NCBI GenBank assembly: GCA_036526135.1
Contig: DATCZA010000001.1
Coordinates: forward strand, 46,383-110,382
Source: UBA2965 sp036526135
Lineage (GTDB): Bacteria > Pseudomonadota > Gammaproteobacteria > Pseudomonadales > Azotimanducaceae
Length of the DNA: 64,000 bases
Direction: 5' to 3'
This document shows positions 26,948 through 35,265 of the stretch, piece after piece. The notes under the pieces are model-generated. The model was not told the DNA's origin, searched no databases, and saw only the letters and a program-made list of their open reading frames with translations. Numbering within the stretch: the first letter of the stretch is position 1; every line of letters starts with the position of its first letter. The position numbers and the translations under genes were made by a program.

Positions 26948-28224
26948 TCGACGAACACCAGGCTGAACCAGGGCACATAGGTTATCAGCAACAGAGCGAC
27001 CAGTAACACGAGCATGAACGGCAGGCTCGCCATGTAGAGCTCGTGCAGCGGCTTATTGAAGCGGTAGCTGGCAATGAACAGATTCATGCCAATTGGCGGC
27101 GTGAAGTAGCCGATCTGCATGTTCGCCAGAAAGATGATGCCCAGGTGAACGGGGTGAATGCCGTAGCCCACGGCCACCGGGAGAATGAGCGGCACCACGA
27201 TGACCAGCGCCGAGAAGATGTCGAGGAAGGCGCCGAGAACCAGCAGCGTCAGGTTGAGCAGCAGAAGGAAGCCGATCTTGCTTTGGATGTTCTCCTGCAT
27301 GAACTCGAACAGCTTCTGCGGCACCTCCGCATCGACCAGAAAGTTGGTGAACGCCAGCGCCACGCCCAGAACCAGCAGGATCCCGCCCACCATCACCATG
27401 GAATTGCGCATGACGGCGGGCAGCTCGCGCCAGGTCACCTCGCGGTAGAGGATCACCTCGGCGAGCGTAACGTAAACGGCGGTTACCGCCGCGGCTTCGG
27501 AGATCGCGAAGTACCCGGAGTAGATGCCGCCCAGCACGATCACCGGCAGCGGCAATTCCCAACGCGCCGCTTTGACTGCCTCCCACAGGCGCTGCCTGGA
27601 GAAGGGCGTTCTTGGAATGACCCCTCCCCGATGGCGCCACAGTGTCCAGCCGATCAGCATCGTCAGCATCAGCAGCGTGGGCAGCACGCCGGCAACGAAC
27701 AGGTCGAAGATCGTGAACGGCTCTCCCACGTCCAGCTGTTGAGCCACGATGCCGTAGAGGATGAGCGGCACGGAGGGAACGAGCAGCAGCCCCAGGCTGC
27801 CGGAAGCGGTCACCAGGCCCAGCCCGAACTTCTCCGCATACCCCGACCGCGCCAGGGCAGGCAGGAGCAGGGCGCCCAGCGCCACGATGGTCACGCCGGA
27901 CGCGCCGGTCAGCGCCGTGAACACCGCGCAGGCGACGAACCCCACCATGGCCAGACCGCTCGGCAACCAACCAAAGAGGCTCTGCACGAGGTTCACGAGC
28001 CGCTCGGAGGTGCGCGCCTCCGCCAGCAGGTAGCCGCTGTATGTGAACAGGGGCAGCACCATCAGCAGAGGCGTGTCGACGATCCGGTAGACCTCGATGG
28101 CAACGATCGTCAGGTCGATGTCCGAAGCGACGAACCCAAGCATCGCGGCGGCCATCAGCACGGCGAAGAGGGGCGCCCCGACCACGGCGGCGATCAACAC
28201 GCAGACGATCCCGACCCAGATCAT
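26944..28224 (-). CDS. dctM: TRAP transporter large permease (DctM-type)
   Basis: A 426-residue membrane protein with about a dozen hydrophobic segments. Characteristic stretches include FTALTGASGVTIVALGALLLPAL and LVLGAFLDIFSALVIVVPLILPVAVGYGIHPVHLGIIF, typical of the DctM Na+-coupled elevator subunit. It overlaps DctQ by 4 bases and MlaC by 4 bases. It forms the import channel for the DctP ligand, energised by a sodium gradient. Confidence 0.95.
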   Translation of the reverse strand: MIWVGIVCVLIAAVVGAPLFAVLMAAAMLGFVASDIDLTIVAIEVYRIVDTPLLMVLPLFTYSGYLLAEARTSERLVNLVQSLFGWLPSGLAMVGFVACAVFTALTGASGVTIVALGALLLPALARSGYAEKFGLGLVTASGSLGLLLVPSVPLILYGIVAQQLDVGEPFTIFDLFVAGVLPTLLMLTMLIGWTLWRHRGGVIPRTPFSRQRLWEAVKAARWELPLPVIVLGGIYSGYFAISEAAAVTAVYVTLAEVILYREVTWRELPAVMRNSMVMVGGILLVLGVALAFTNFLVDAEVPQKLFEFMQENIQSKIGFLLLLNLTLLVLGAFLDIFSALVIVVPLILPVAVGYGIHPVHLGIIFLANMQIGYFTPPIGMNLFIASYRFNKPLHELYMASLPFMLVLLVALLLITYVPWFSLVFVE

Positions 28225-28682
28225 GCGGGCCTGAACACGTGCAGGAGATAACGGAAGCTCATCACGGCGCCGCCCAACGGCATGATGGCTTCACAGATCC
28301 ATGCCGGCACCCGGCCGAACGCGATGATCTCGTCCTGATAGTCCAAGACGACGAACTGGTAGCTGTACCAGGCGAACAGGCCGCAGATGACGCAGGTGAA
28401 CACGCTGCCGATCCGCCGCAGCAGCTTTCGCGCCGCCTCGTCTACGAACTGCGAGATGACGTCCATGCGAATGTGGGTGTCGTTGCGCGAAGCGACCATC
28501 GCGCCGAGCAGCGTCACCCAGAGCACGGCGATGCGCACGGCGGAATCGCCCCAGATGAGACCGGAATCGAAGAAGTTTCTGGCGATGACCTGATACGCCG
28601 CCAGAAAGATCATCACGCCGAGCATCCCGACCAGCAGCCCGTTCTCGACGAGCCGCACCCAGCGTGAGAGGACGTCAATCAA
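28221..28682 (-). CDS. dctQ: TRAP transporter small permease (DctQ-type)
   Basis: A four-helix membrane protein of about 153 residues (MLGVMIFLAAYQVIARNFF; IAVLWVTLLGAMVASRNDTHIRMDV; FTCVICGLFAWYSYQFV; IMPLGGAVMSFRYLLHVF). The TTG at 28682 overlaps the DctP stop by 8 bases and gives the normal family length; GTG at 28658 is the alternative. The long upstream part of the open frame runs antiparallel to codon logic inside dctP and is not used. It pairs with DctM. Confidence 0.88.
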   Translation of the reverse strand: MIDVLSRWVRLVENGLLVGMLGVMIFLAAYQVIARNFFDSGLIWGDSAVRIAVLWVTLLGAMVASRNDTHIRMDVISQFVDEAARKLLRRIGSVFTCVICGLFAWYSYQFVVLDYQDEIIAFGRVPAWICEAIMPLGGAVMSFRYLLHVFRPA

Positions 28683-29688
28683 CGCTGTCTCGGTATTCCA
28701 CGAGAAGGCGAACCATGTCCTCGTAGATCGGCGCGGATACGATGCCGGCTTCGACCAGCTCCAGAGAAGCCGCATCGGCGAGATCCTGCCACTGGGCCAC
28801 CGCGACCGGATCGGCAGCATGCCACGCAAGGCCCTGCTCCTCGAGCACCTCCACGGCACGTTCGTGGTCTTGCCGGTTCTGGGCGTTGACCTCGCGAACC
28901 AGCTCGCCCAGGACCTGCCGCATGTAGGCCTGATCCTCGTCCGAGACCTTGTTGAACTGACGCTTGCTGACTGCCAGCGTGCCGTAGACGTACAGCAGGG
29001 GAAGATCCAGCACATGATCGAGCTGGGTGTGCCACTGCAGCACGATGGCCGCCACCGGGGGCACCGTCACGCTATCGATCAGGCCGGTCTGAAGCCCTCC
29101 CAGAACGTCGGCGATGCTTAACGGGATGGGCGTGATGCCGAAAGATTCCAGCGACCTCGCGGCCCCTTCGTCGCCGTCCGGCACCCACACCTTCTGCGCC
29201 CGCGCTTCTTCCAGGGTGGCGATGCGTTCCTGGGTCATGGCGTAGGCAAAGCCCACTTCGGCGATCCCGAACGAAACGAAGCCATGCTCCTCGAGGCCGT
29301 TAAGTAGCGTCTGGTCCATGTTTGCGCGAACGTGATCGACCTCGGCGAGGGACCTGAACGCCATGGGCATGTTGTACAGCTGAATGTCCGTGTAGGTGCG
29401 GGTCAGGCCACCCACGGTCATTACGGCCCCATGCAGCTGCCCGGAGCGGATCTTGCGCATCACCGCCTTGTCGTCTCCCATGACGCCGCCCGGGTAGAAC
29501 TTGAAGGTGACACGGCCCTGCGTGTGCTCGACAACCTGCTCCGCAGCAGACCTCAGCGAGCTCACCCACAGGGAACCGTCCGGCGCATCGGTGGCGATCT
29601 TGAACACCACCGCTCCGGCAGGCGCTGCTGCCGCGAGCAGGGAAACCGCGCATACGGCCGCGCGGAGCCATCGTCTAGAAATATTCAT
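28675..29688 (-). CDS. dctP: TRAP transporter substrate-binding protein (DctP family)
   Basis: A 337-residue periplasmic binding protein with signal peptide (residues 1-26, cleavage near APAGA-VVF). It has the DctP pattern: FKIATDAPDGSLWVSSL, VTFKFYPGGVMGDDKAVMRKIRSGQLHGAV and ADVLGGLQTGLIDSVTVPP. Its coupling to TatT and DctQM suggests a TatP-type protein for a hydrophobic ligand rather than a C4-dicarboxylate. The ATG at 29688 overlaps the TatT stop by 14 bases. Confidence 0.93.
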   Translation of the reverse strand: MNISRRWLRAAVCAVSLLAAAAPAGAVVFKIATDAPDGSLWVSSLRSAAEQVVEHTQGRVTFKFYPGGVMGDDKAVMRKIRSGQLHGAVMTVGGLTRTYTDIQLYNMPMAFRSLAEVDHVRANMDQTLLNGLEEHGFVSFGIAEVGFAYAMTQERIATLEEARAQKVWVPDGDEGAARSLESFGITPIPLSIADVLGGLQTGLIDSVTVPPVAAIVLQWHTQLDHVLDLPLLYVYGTLAVSKRQFNKVSDEDQAYMRQVLGELVREVNAQNRQDHERAVEVLEEQGLAWHAADPVAVAQWQDLADAASLELVEAGIVSAPIYEDMVRLLVEYRDSVD

Positions 29689-30568
29689 CCGCCGATTCCA
29701 GAAGCTCCTGTGCCTGTTGCCGTGCAACCACGTTCATGAGCGTTAGACCCGGCACGACCGGATCCGTTTCGATCACCTCGTTCAGCAGACGGTCATGCAG
29801 CTCGCGGTCAAATACCAGCCGCGCGTACTGTTCCGCGAACATCACCTTGGTCAGCATGTGCTGACCTCCGGACAACGCGACGGCCCGCTCGAAGTGGGCG
29901 CGCCCTATCTCGGGCTTCCCTCCCAGAGAAGGAGGCAGCAGCGTCTCGAACACGCCCATGTAAAGGTGCGCCCCGCCATGGTCGTAGCCCTCGTCGAGCT
30001 CGACCACCTGCGCCATGAGCGCCTTGACCCGACCGAGCTCGGCGATGGCGCCGAAGTCCTCGGAGTGGGCCTGAATCCATCCCGCCCAGGTCGTACCCAG
30101 CCGGTATGCCAGGGGCACCTGAGCTGCGCGCAACCGCGCGACCCAAGCCTCGTAGTCCGAGAAGTCCCGCCTCCGCAGTTCGCAGCCGTCCCGTATGCCG
30201 ATGCATACGGCGCGCTCGGCCAGGGCAAGGGCCTTATCGTGCAGCGCCATGCTGCGCTCGGGCTCGCTGACGAACGCCGCGGCGTAGGCAGAGTTCAACA
30301 TCGCCGCCTGGCCCAGCAGCTCGACGCTGTCCGGCGACTGGGCCAGCAGGCCGTCGATGAGGATCAGGTAGGCCGGCGCCCCGTCACGAACCATCGCCAC
30401 GTCCGGGTTGTCCAGAATGGCCGTGGAAAGGTCTTCGGCGAAACTGCCCGTCACCGAGGTCATGACCATGGTGCACGCGCCGAGCATGAGCAGGGCCGCT
30501 GCGAGCGCCGCCCGCACCGCCGTGTTCAAGAGGCGGGTCGCGGCCCCGCGTTTCCTCGATTGCTTCAT
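29675..30568 (-). CDS. TRAP-associated TatT (T-component) lipoprotein
   Basis: A 297-residue lipoprotein (lipobox LMLGAC, Cys near residue 32) with the all-helical TPR-like T-component fold. Family blocks are RLGTTWAGWIQAHSEDF, GGAHLYMGVFETLLPPSLGG and KVMFAEQYARLVFDRELHDRLL. In Treponema pallidum TatT (Tp0956) forms a complex with its binding protein and has a pore and cleft proposed to carry hydrophobic ligands; a related T-component protein (BstC) acts in sterol transport in Methylococcus. It is the first gene of the eight-gene operon. Confidence 0.92.
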   Translation of the reverse strand: MKQSRKRGAATRLLNTAVRAALAAALLMLGACTMVMTSVTGSFAEDLSTAILDNPDVAMVRDGAPAYLILIDGLLAQSPDSVELLGQAAMLNSAYAAAFVSEPERSMALHDKALALAERAVCIGIRDGCELRRRDFSDYEAWVARLRAAQVPLAYRLGTTWAGWIQAHSEDFGAIAELGRVKALMAQVVELDEGYDHGGAHLYMGVFETLLPPSLGGKPEIGRAHFERAVALSGGQHMLTKVMFAEQYARLVFDRELHDRLLNEVIETDPVVPGLTLMNVVARQQAQELLESADEYF

Positions 30569-30648
30569 GACTGCCGAAATACGCTCCAAACGTCGCCGCC
30601 TGCCGAAAAGCATCGGCCCTGGTCTAAGGTGCGGGAACGTGCACGCGC

Positions 30649-30678
30649 ATTAAAGCCAAGCCGACCGAGCAAAATCAA
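30649..30678 (-). promoter_or_regulatory. Candidate promoter of the TRAP-Mla-RND operon
   Basis: On the minus strand TTGATT (30678-30673) is followed after 18 bases by TTTAAT (30654-30649). It lies between the redoxin stop and tatT and would give a 5' leader of about 75 bases. Confidence 0.4.
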
Positions 30679-31310
30679 CGCCCAGGTTCATTCGCAGCCA
30701 GCGCGGCGCGAACGGCCTCGTAGACTTCTTCGAACGCCGGCCGGTCCCGGTACCCCGGGCGCGCGAATTTCAGCGCCAGCACGCCGTCCGGCCGGACGAA
30801 GATAATTCCGGGCAAAGGCACGCCAAACGCCCGGTCTCCCGGCTCGTAGTCAGGATTGCGGATCCCCAGGGCCTCGAAGTAGGCGCCGTCCTCGTCGTGC
30901 AGCAGTGGGTAGGCGAGTTCGTGCTCTTCGTGAAAGAAGGCAAGCAGCAGGGGATGATCATAGGTCATGCCCACGACGTTGACGCCCATCGCGGCGAAAC
31001 GATCCTTCCACTCGGCCAGCTCGACCAGCTGGCGCTGACAATAGGGTCACCAATCGGCCGAGCGGACGAGAACCAGAAGCAGCCCCTCATCACCCGTGAG
31101 GTCGTCAAGCGTTCGAACGGCCCCCATCTCGTCAGGAACCTGCAGCGTGGGCAGTTGGATACCGAGCGCCGGACCCCACTGATCCAAGTATTCCGCCGAC
31201 CCGGACGCGGCAGACGACCACAGCAACAGGCCCATCAGAACGGCGCCCAGCCGGAGCTCAAACTCTTTACCGCGCCTACCGTGCGGGCTATCGCCGCCAG
31301 TCATGTTCAT
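30675..31310 (-). CDS. Selenoprotein candidate: peroxiredoxin/thioredoxin-like redoxin with in-frame UGA (UxxC)
   Basis: One frame runs from ATG 31310 (ribosome site GGGGGAAGG) to TGA 30675, broken only by a TGA at 31049-31047. If decoded as selenocysteine the protein has 211 residues with Sec88 in VRSADW-U-PYCQRQLVEL. Homologous redoxins normally have Cys there (WCPYC), and conservation continues on both sides: GLLLVLVRS before, LAEWKDRFAAMGVNVVGMTYD after. A hairpin in the right place after the UGA looks like a SECIS. A hydrophobic segment (residues 22-38) indicates export or anchoring. It lies 24 bases after the CHAD gene on the same strand. The alternative, a nonsense-mutated pseudogene, is less likely because nothing else is damaged. 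Confidence 0.8.
31015..31033 (-). promoter_or_regulatory. Candidate bacterial SECIS element of the redoxin gene
   Basis: Directly after the UGA the mRNA can form a 7-bp stem GCCAGCU/AGCUGGC closed by the loop GGUCG. Twenty bases separate the UGA from the loop and the loop begins with G. These values fit the general bacterial SECIS rules (4-16 bp stem, short loop with an early G, 16-37 bases from the UGA). The GGUC of the loop recalls the E. coli fdhF SECIS, offset by only two bases. Confidence 0.7.
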
Positions 31311-31334
31311 CAACCTTCCCCCTGCTCGATCCGT

Positions 31335-32249
31335 TCAGTTACTCGCTCCCGCACGGCCCGCCAACGGCAGCAGCGCAATCTCGCCCAGGCTCAGGCGCTC
31401 GACGTCGCGCGCGAGCGCCCGAAGCGTTTTTTTGCGGCCACCCCGGTACGCGCCGGTGACCAGCTTGCCGCTCTGCTCTATCAGGCGCTGGTCGAGCCTC
31501 AGGCTGAGCTGCCGGATGCGTTTGCGCTGCCGCCGTTTGAGCGGCAGCGTTTCAGCCACCGCCGCGAAGCGCGCCAGGTCCATGCGCCTGGTCAGGTTCG
31601 CATCGAGCCGGCCGACGAACCAGGCTCTGGCCTCGTTGGCCTCGGACAGAGCAGGCTCCAGCAGCTCCAGGTGGTGGGCGATGTGGCTCACCCAGCGATG
31701 CGCGCGCCGCAGGCGTTTTCTGCTCGCCGGCTTTTCCTCCAACCGCGCAACCGCTCGGCGGGACTCGTTGAAAGCCCGGCCGATCCCGTAATTGACCAGA
31801 TCGGCATCGCGCGTCCCAGAGTAAGAAGCCTGTGCCCGCCATACCGCCGATTCTTCCTGAAACACGCGATTGAGCAGCGCCGGGTCGACCGCTTCTGGCC
31901 CGGTGGCCGTCTGCGCAAACGCCCTCCGGGCACGCTCCACCGCTCGCCGGGCCCTCTCGTCGTCCGTCCTGGCAAGCAGCTGAGACGCGACCCCATCGAA
32001 CCAGACTGCCCGCGGATGCAGAACCTGCTCTGCGCCCCTCAGCCGCGCCAAGGCACGTCGATACTCCGCCTTGCCTACGCACCACTGCTCGAGCTGCCAC
32101 AGGGACTCCAAGCGACCGACGCTGCGCAGGAGATTGGAAGCCGCACCGGCGGTCAGGACCCCATCCTCTAACGAGGATCCCGAAAGCAGCCGCAGGCAGT
32201 CGCTCGTGATGTGGAGCGCGCGGCTGGTGACGTAGTCGGAAAATTGCAT
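31335..32249 (-). CDS. CHAD domain-like helical protein
   Basis: A 304-residue, strongly basic, all-helical protein without signal peptide. The Arg/His-rich helices (RKRLRRAHRWVSHIAHHLELLEP; RQRKRIRQLSLRLDQRL) and their spacing resemble CHAD domains, which bind polyphosphate through a basic cavity. It is the upstream neighbour of the UGA-containing redoxin on the same strand, with 24 bases between them, and divergent from an enoyl-CoA hydratase gene. The CHAD call is by pattern only. Confidence 0.6.
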   Translation of the reverse strand: MQFSDYVTSRALHITSDCLRLLSGSSLEDGVLTAGAASNLLRSVGRLESLWQLEQWCVGKAEYRRALARLRGAEQVLHPRAVWFDGVASQLLARTDDERARRAVERARRAFAQTATGPEAVDPALLNRVFQEESAVWRAQASYSGTRDADLVNYGIGRAFNESRRAVARLEEKPASRKRLRRAHRWVSHIAHHLELLEPALSEANEARAWFVGRLDANLTRRMDLARFAAVAETLPLKRRQRKRIRQLSLRLDQRLIEQSGKLVTGAYRGGRKKTLRALARDVERLSLGEIALLPLAGRAGASN

Positions 32250-32362
32250 GGCTCATCTTCTCCGCGGCGCCACACGTCGTCCCCTGACGACCTTACGGAC
32301 GACGCCCGGCCCGCCGTCTGCCCCATCGTACAAACGACCGCGCGGGGGAGTCCACCCGGCTC

Positions 32363-32371
32363 TGCTAGAAT
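32363..32371 (+). promoter_or_regulatory. Extended -10 promoter for the crotonase gene
   Basis: TGC plus TAGAAT (32366-32371) forms an extended -10 element 28 bases upstream of the ATG at 32399. No -35 box is evident. Confidence 0.4.
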
Positions 32372-32398
32372 GGCGCCACCCTGTCTGACGAGAGCGAC

Positions 32399-33184
32399 AT
32401 GACGGACCCATCAGATCTCGTTCTTCTCGAACGATCCGGGGCAGTTGCCACGGTCACGCTGAACCGGCCCGAAGCGCTGAACGCCCTGTCGGCCGCTCTG
32501 CGCGACCGAATAGCCGAGGTCTTCACCGAGATCGCCTCTACGCCAGACGTCGAGGTCGTGATTCTCACCGGCGCGGGACGCGCGTTTACCGTTGGTCTGG
32601 ACCTCAAAGAGCTTGGCGGCGAGGTGGACCCGACGGCCACCACGTCTTCCCGAGACCTCAGCGCGGCCATCGGGTCGCTGCACCAGCCCATCATCGGTGC
32701 GATCAATGGTTTCGCCATTACCGGGGGCTTCGAGCTCGCCCTGATGTGCGACTTCCTCATCGCCTCTCCTCAGGCGAAGTTCGCGGACACCCACGCCAGG
32801 GTAGGCGTGGTCCCGGGGTGGGGCCTGTCCCAGCGCTTGCCGCGGCTGATTGGCATCAACCGGGCCAAGGAGCTTTCGCTGACGGGCAACTACCTGGATG
32901 CGCAGACGGCTTGCGCCTGGGGCCTGGTCAATCGAGTGGTCCCGGCAGACGAGCTTCTGTCGACGTGCCATCGGCTCGCCGAGGACATCGTCTCCACCGA
33001 CCGGGCAACCCGCCAGGAAATCAGGCGCATCATGGACGCAGGATGGGGAGCGACCCTTGGCGAAGGGCTCGAGATCGAGCGGGACGCCAACGCGGCCCAT
33101 GGACGCTCGGAGGTGCGGGCCGAAAAGGTCGCCGCCCGCAGAGCCGACATACAGTCACGCGGCCGCGAGCAGAGTCGGGACTGA
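32399..33184 (+). CDS. Enoyl-CoA hydratase/isomerase family protein
   Basis: A 261-residue crotonase-fold protein. The oxyanion-hole segments are AFTVGLDLKELGG and GFAITGGFELALMCDFLIAS. At the position of catalytic Glu144 of rat hydratase the sequence reads ADTHARVGVVPGWGLSQRLPR, giving His, while the second Glu is kept in INRAKELSLTG. The DTHARVG form is common in bacterial crotonases of undefined substrate, so hydratase activity should not be assumed. It stands alone on this strand, with a convergent small membrane protein downstream. Confidence 0.9.
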   Translation: MTDPSDLVLLERSGAVATVTLNRPEALNALSAALRDRIAEVFTEIASTPDVEVVILTGAGRAFTVGLDLKELGGEVDPTATTSSRDLSAAIGSLHQPIIGAINGFAITGGFELALMCDFLIASPQAKFADTHARVGVVPGWGLSQRLPRLIGINRAKELSLTGNYLDAQTACAWGLVNRVVPADELLSTCHRLAEDIVSTDRATRQEIRRIMDAGWGATLGEGLEIERDANAAHGRSEVRAEKVAARRADIQSRGREQSRD

Positions 33185-33191
33185 ACCCGCT

Positions 33192-33521
33192 TCAGAAGAG
33201 CCAGGTCTCCACGTCTTCCATGGGCTCCTCACGATCCGCGGTCTTCAGCCCCTTCACGCAGCGAACGATGAGCCAGATCGCGATCAGCAGATAGCCGAAG
33301 AACCCGATCAGCACCGGCGTCAGCATGGTGGCGAGCATCGAGTAGAGCAGCCCCATCCAGAACGTGCGGATCTGGAAACGGTAGTGCGTGCCCAGCCAGC
33401 CCGGCGCATCGCCCCGGGCGAGGTAGGCCATCACCACCCCGATCAGCATGGTGACCCCGTTGAGCAAAGCAGCCAGATACAGCACGTAGATGACCTTGGC
33501 CTGGGTTGCCGTTCCGTTCAT
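33192..33521 (-). CDS. DUF4870-family small membrane protein
   Basis: A 109-residue protein with three hydrophobic helices (about residues 9-33, 52-72 and 74-90) and the conserved SHYRFQIRTFW-like stretch (here THYRFQIRTFWMGLLY) after RGDAPGWL. This is typical of DUF4870/COG3671 inner-membrane proteins of unknown role. The C-terminal tail is acidic. Confidence 0.85.
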   Translation of the reverse strand: MNGTATQAKVIYVLYLAALLNGVTMLIGVVMAYLARGDAPGWLGTHYRFQIRTFWMGLLYSMLATMLTPVLIGFFGYLLIAIWLIVRCVKGLKTADREEPMEDVETWLF

Positions 33522-33551
33522 GACCGTCCCTCCCGGAATATCTTCATGGTT

Positions 33552-34598
33552 TCAATCGAGGGCTTTGACCATGTCCATCACCCGTGCGAGGGTCTCCAGC
33601 CGTCCGGATGCGCCTTCGCCCATCGGGTTGACCCGCAGCGTGGTGACGCCCGCGTCCCTGTAGGCGCGAATGCGCTGGCGGACCATGGCCTCGTCACCGA
33701 GAAGGTTGGCCTGGACGATCATCTCGTCGGGCACCCGCTGCGCGGCCTCTTCGCGCCTGCCGCTGACCCACAGCTGCTGAACCTCCACCGCGGCTTCCGA
33801 CCAGCCCCCTCGCTTGTATGCCTCGTTGTAGAAGTTGGTCTTGGGCGATCCCATGGCCCCGAGCGTAAATGCCATTGCCGGCTTCAACGGCGCCACCAGC
33901 GCGGCCAGGTCATCGCCGAACGCCACGGTGCCGCCCACCTGGACGTCCACGTCGGCCAGGCTGCGTCCTGCCGCTTCGGCGCCGGCCCGGATGTGGCCAA
34001 GATGGGCGTCCGCATGCTCGGGGGTGAACGACGTGCCGAGCCAGCCGTCGGCGGCTTCTCCGGTGTATTCCAGGGACTTCGGTCCGAGGGTCGCCAGATA
34101 GATGGGAATGCTGTCGTTGCCCGGCTGGGCCAGGCGCAGAGCCTTGCCCTCGCCGCCGGGCAGGGGGAGTCGGTGATACTTGCCTTCGTAAGCCAGCTTC
34201 TCCCCGGCAAAAGCCAGCTTGATGATGTCCACCGTCTCGCGCATGCGCGTCAACGGGGCTTTGAACGGTTGTCCCTGCAGCCCTTCGACCACCTGGGGAC
34301 CGCTGGCACCCAGGCCCAGGATGAAACGGTCGTTGGAGATGGCGGCCATGGTGAGCGCCGTCATGGCGGTCATGGAAGGCGTGCGGGCACTGATCTGCAT
34401 GATCCCCGTCCCGAGCCGTATCCGTTGCGTTTTCGCCGCCAGGTAGGCAAGAGGGCTGATGGCGTCCTGGCCCCATGCTTCCGCCGTCCAGACGGTATCC
34501 ACGCCGAGGGCTTCCGCCTCGACGACGTAGGCGACCTGATCTTCGAAATCACGTCGGCCCCCAGAGGCGGCCCCGCCGATGCCGATGCTGACCTTCAT
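33552..34598 (-). CDS. Luciferase-like (LLM class) flavin/F420-dependent oxidoreductase
   Basis: A 348-residue TIM-barrel oxidoreductase. Typical features are the opening MKVSIGIGG, GVDTVWTAEAWGQDAISPL, IRLGTGIMQISARTPSMTAMTA and RFILGLGASGPQVVEG. The group uses reduced FMN or F420; the cofactor cannot be decided here. The ATG at 34598 matches the family N-terminus and is preferred to ATG 34610 and to the long ORF from 34799. It is divergent from the decayed GPH transporter. Confidence 0.9.
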   Translation of the reverse strand: MKVSIGIGGAASGGRRDFEDQVAYVVEAEALGVDTVWTAEAWGQDAISPLAYLAAKTQRIRLGTGIMQISARTPSMTAMTALTMAAISNDRFILGLGASGPQVVEGLQGQPFKAPLTRMRETVDIIKLAFAGEKLAYEGKYHRLPLPGGEGKALRLAQPGNDSIPIYLATLGPKSLEYTGEAADGWLGTSFTPEHADAHLGHIRAGAEAAGRSLADVDVQVGGTVAFGDDLAALVAPLKPAMAFTLGAMGSPKTNFYNEAYKRGGWSEAAVEVQQLWVSGRREEAAQRVPDEMIVQANLLGDEAMVRQRIRAYRDAGVTTLRVNPMGEGASGRLETLARVMDMVKALD

Positions 34599-34667
34599 TC
34601 CGGCTTCCATCCACTGCGCGAAAGCCGTGGATAATACCCTGCTCACGGAGCGACGAGCGAGAAAGCC

Positions 34668-35229
34668 ATGAGCGCTGCGGCAGACGACGCGTCGTCTCCA
34701 GTTCTTCCCCTGCCCAGACCCACCATCTGGATTCACGGCTGCCTCGGCCTGCCGCTTGCCGTGATCGGATACCCGCTGGCGATCTGGATCCCCGCCCATT
34801 ACTCGGGAGGGCTCGGTATCTCTCTGGCGCTGGTGGGCACCATCCTGATGGTCGCCCGCCTGCCATCAGCGCAGCCGGGTGACCGCTGCCCGGGAGTTCT
34901 ACGTGCTGGTGGGGCTGATGGTGGCCGCCACCGTGCCGATGATCGTGGAGATCCGGGCCGACCACGGCGTGGGCGTGCTCCAGGTGGCCGCGCAGATCTG
35001 GACAGACGCGCTCAGCGCCTTCACGGGAGACATTCTCAACAGGCGACCCGTGGACCGCGCCACGTTGACCGGCCCGGTGCTGGCCCTGCGGCTCGTCTAC
35101 TGCCTGGGGCCCATAGTCTTCTACGGACTGGCGCTGAAGCTCATCTGGTCATACCCGCTCACTCCCGTTCGGCACGCCCGGCTGCGGGAGCGGATCGAGC
35201 GGCGTAACGCCAGGCGCACGGCACGGTAG
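34668..35229 (+). pseudogene. Decayed GPH/MFS sugar-type transporter (internal deletions and frame change)
   Basis: The N-terminal 65 residues (34668-34860, with GCLGLPLAVIGYPLAIWIPAHYSGGLGISLALVGTILMVARL as membrane helices 1-2) match the start of GPH-family symporters. The frame then shifts, and from about 34861 a second frame gives HQRSRVTAAREFYVLVGLMVAA, which belongs to the middle of the same family. It then passes quickly to the last helix and the C-terminal tail (LRLVYCLGPIVFYGLALKLIWSYPLT) ending at 35229. About 190 residues remain of roughly 450, so at least two deletions are implied. A short functional membrane protein from GTG 34879 is possible but unlikely. Confidence 0.7.
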
Positions 35230-35265
35230 GGATCACCGGGCCCCTCGGGCACGGGAACCCCGGGG

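Noticed and set aside
30675..31310. Reading the redoxin as two genes or a nonsense pseudogene
   Set aside because: Both halves are in one frame, the UGA is exactly at the redox Cys, flanking motifs are intact and a SECIS-like hairpin follows; selenoprotein is the simpler reading.
34668..35229. Recoding or programmed frameshift in the GPH-like transporter
   Set aside because: The pieces also lack most of the middle of the protein, so deletion and decay explain the frame change better than recoding.
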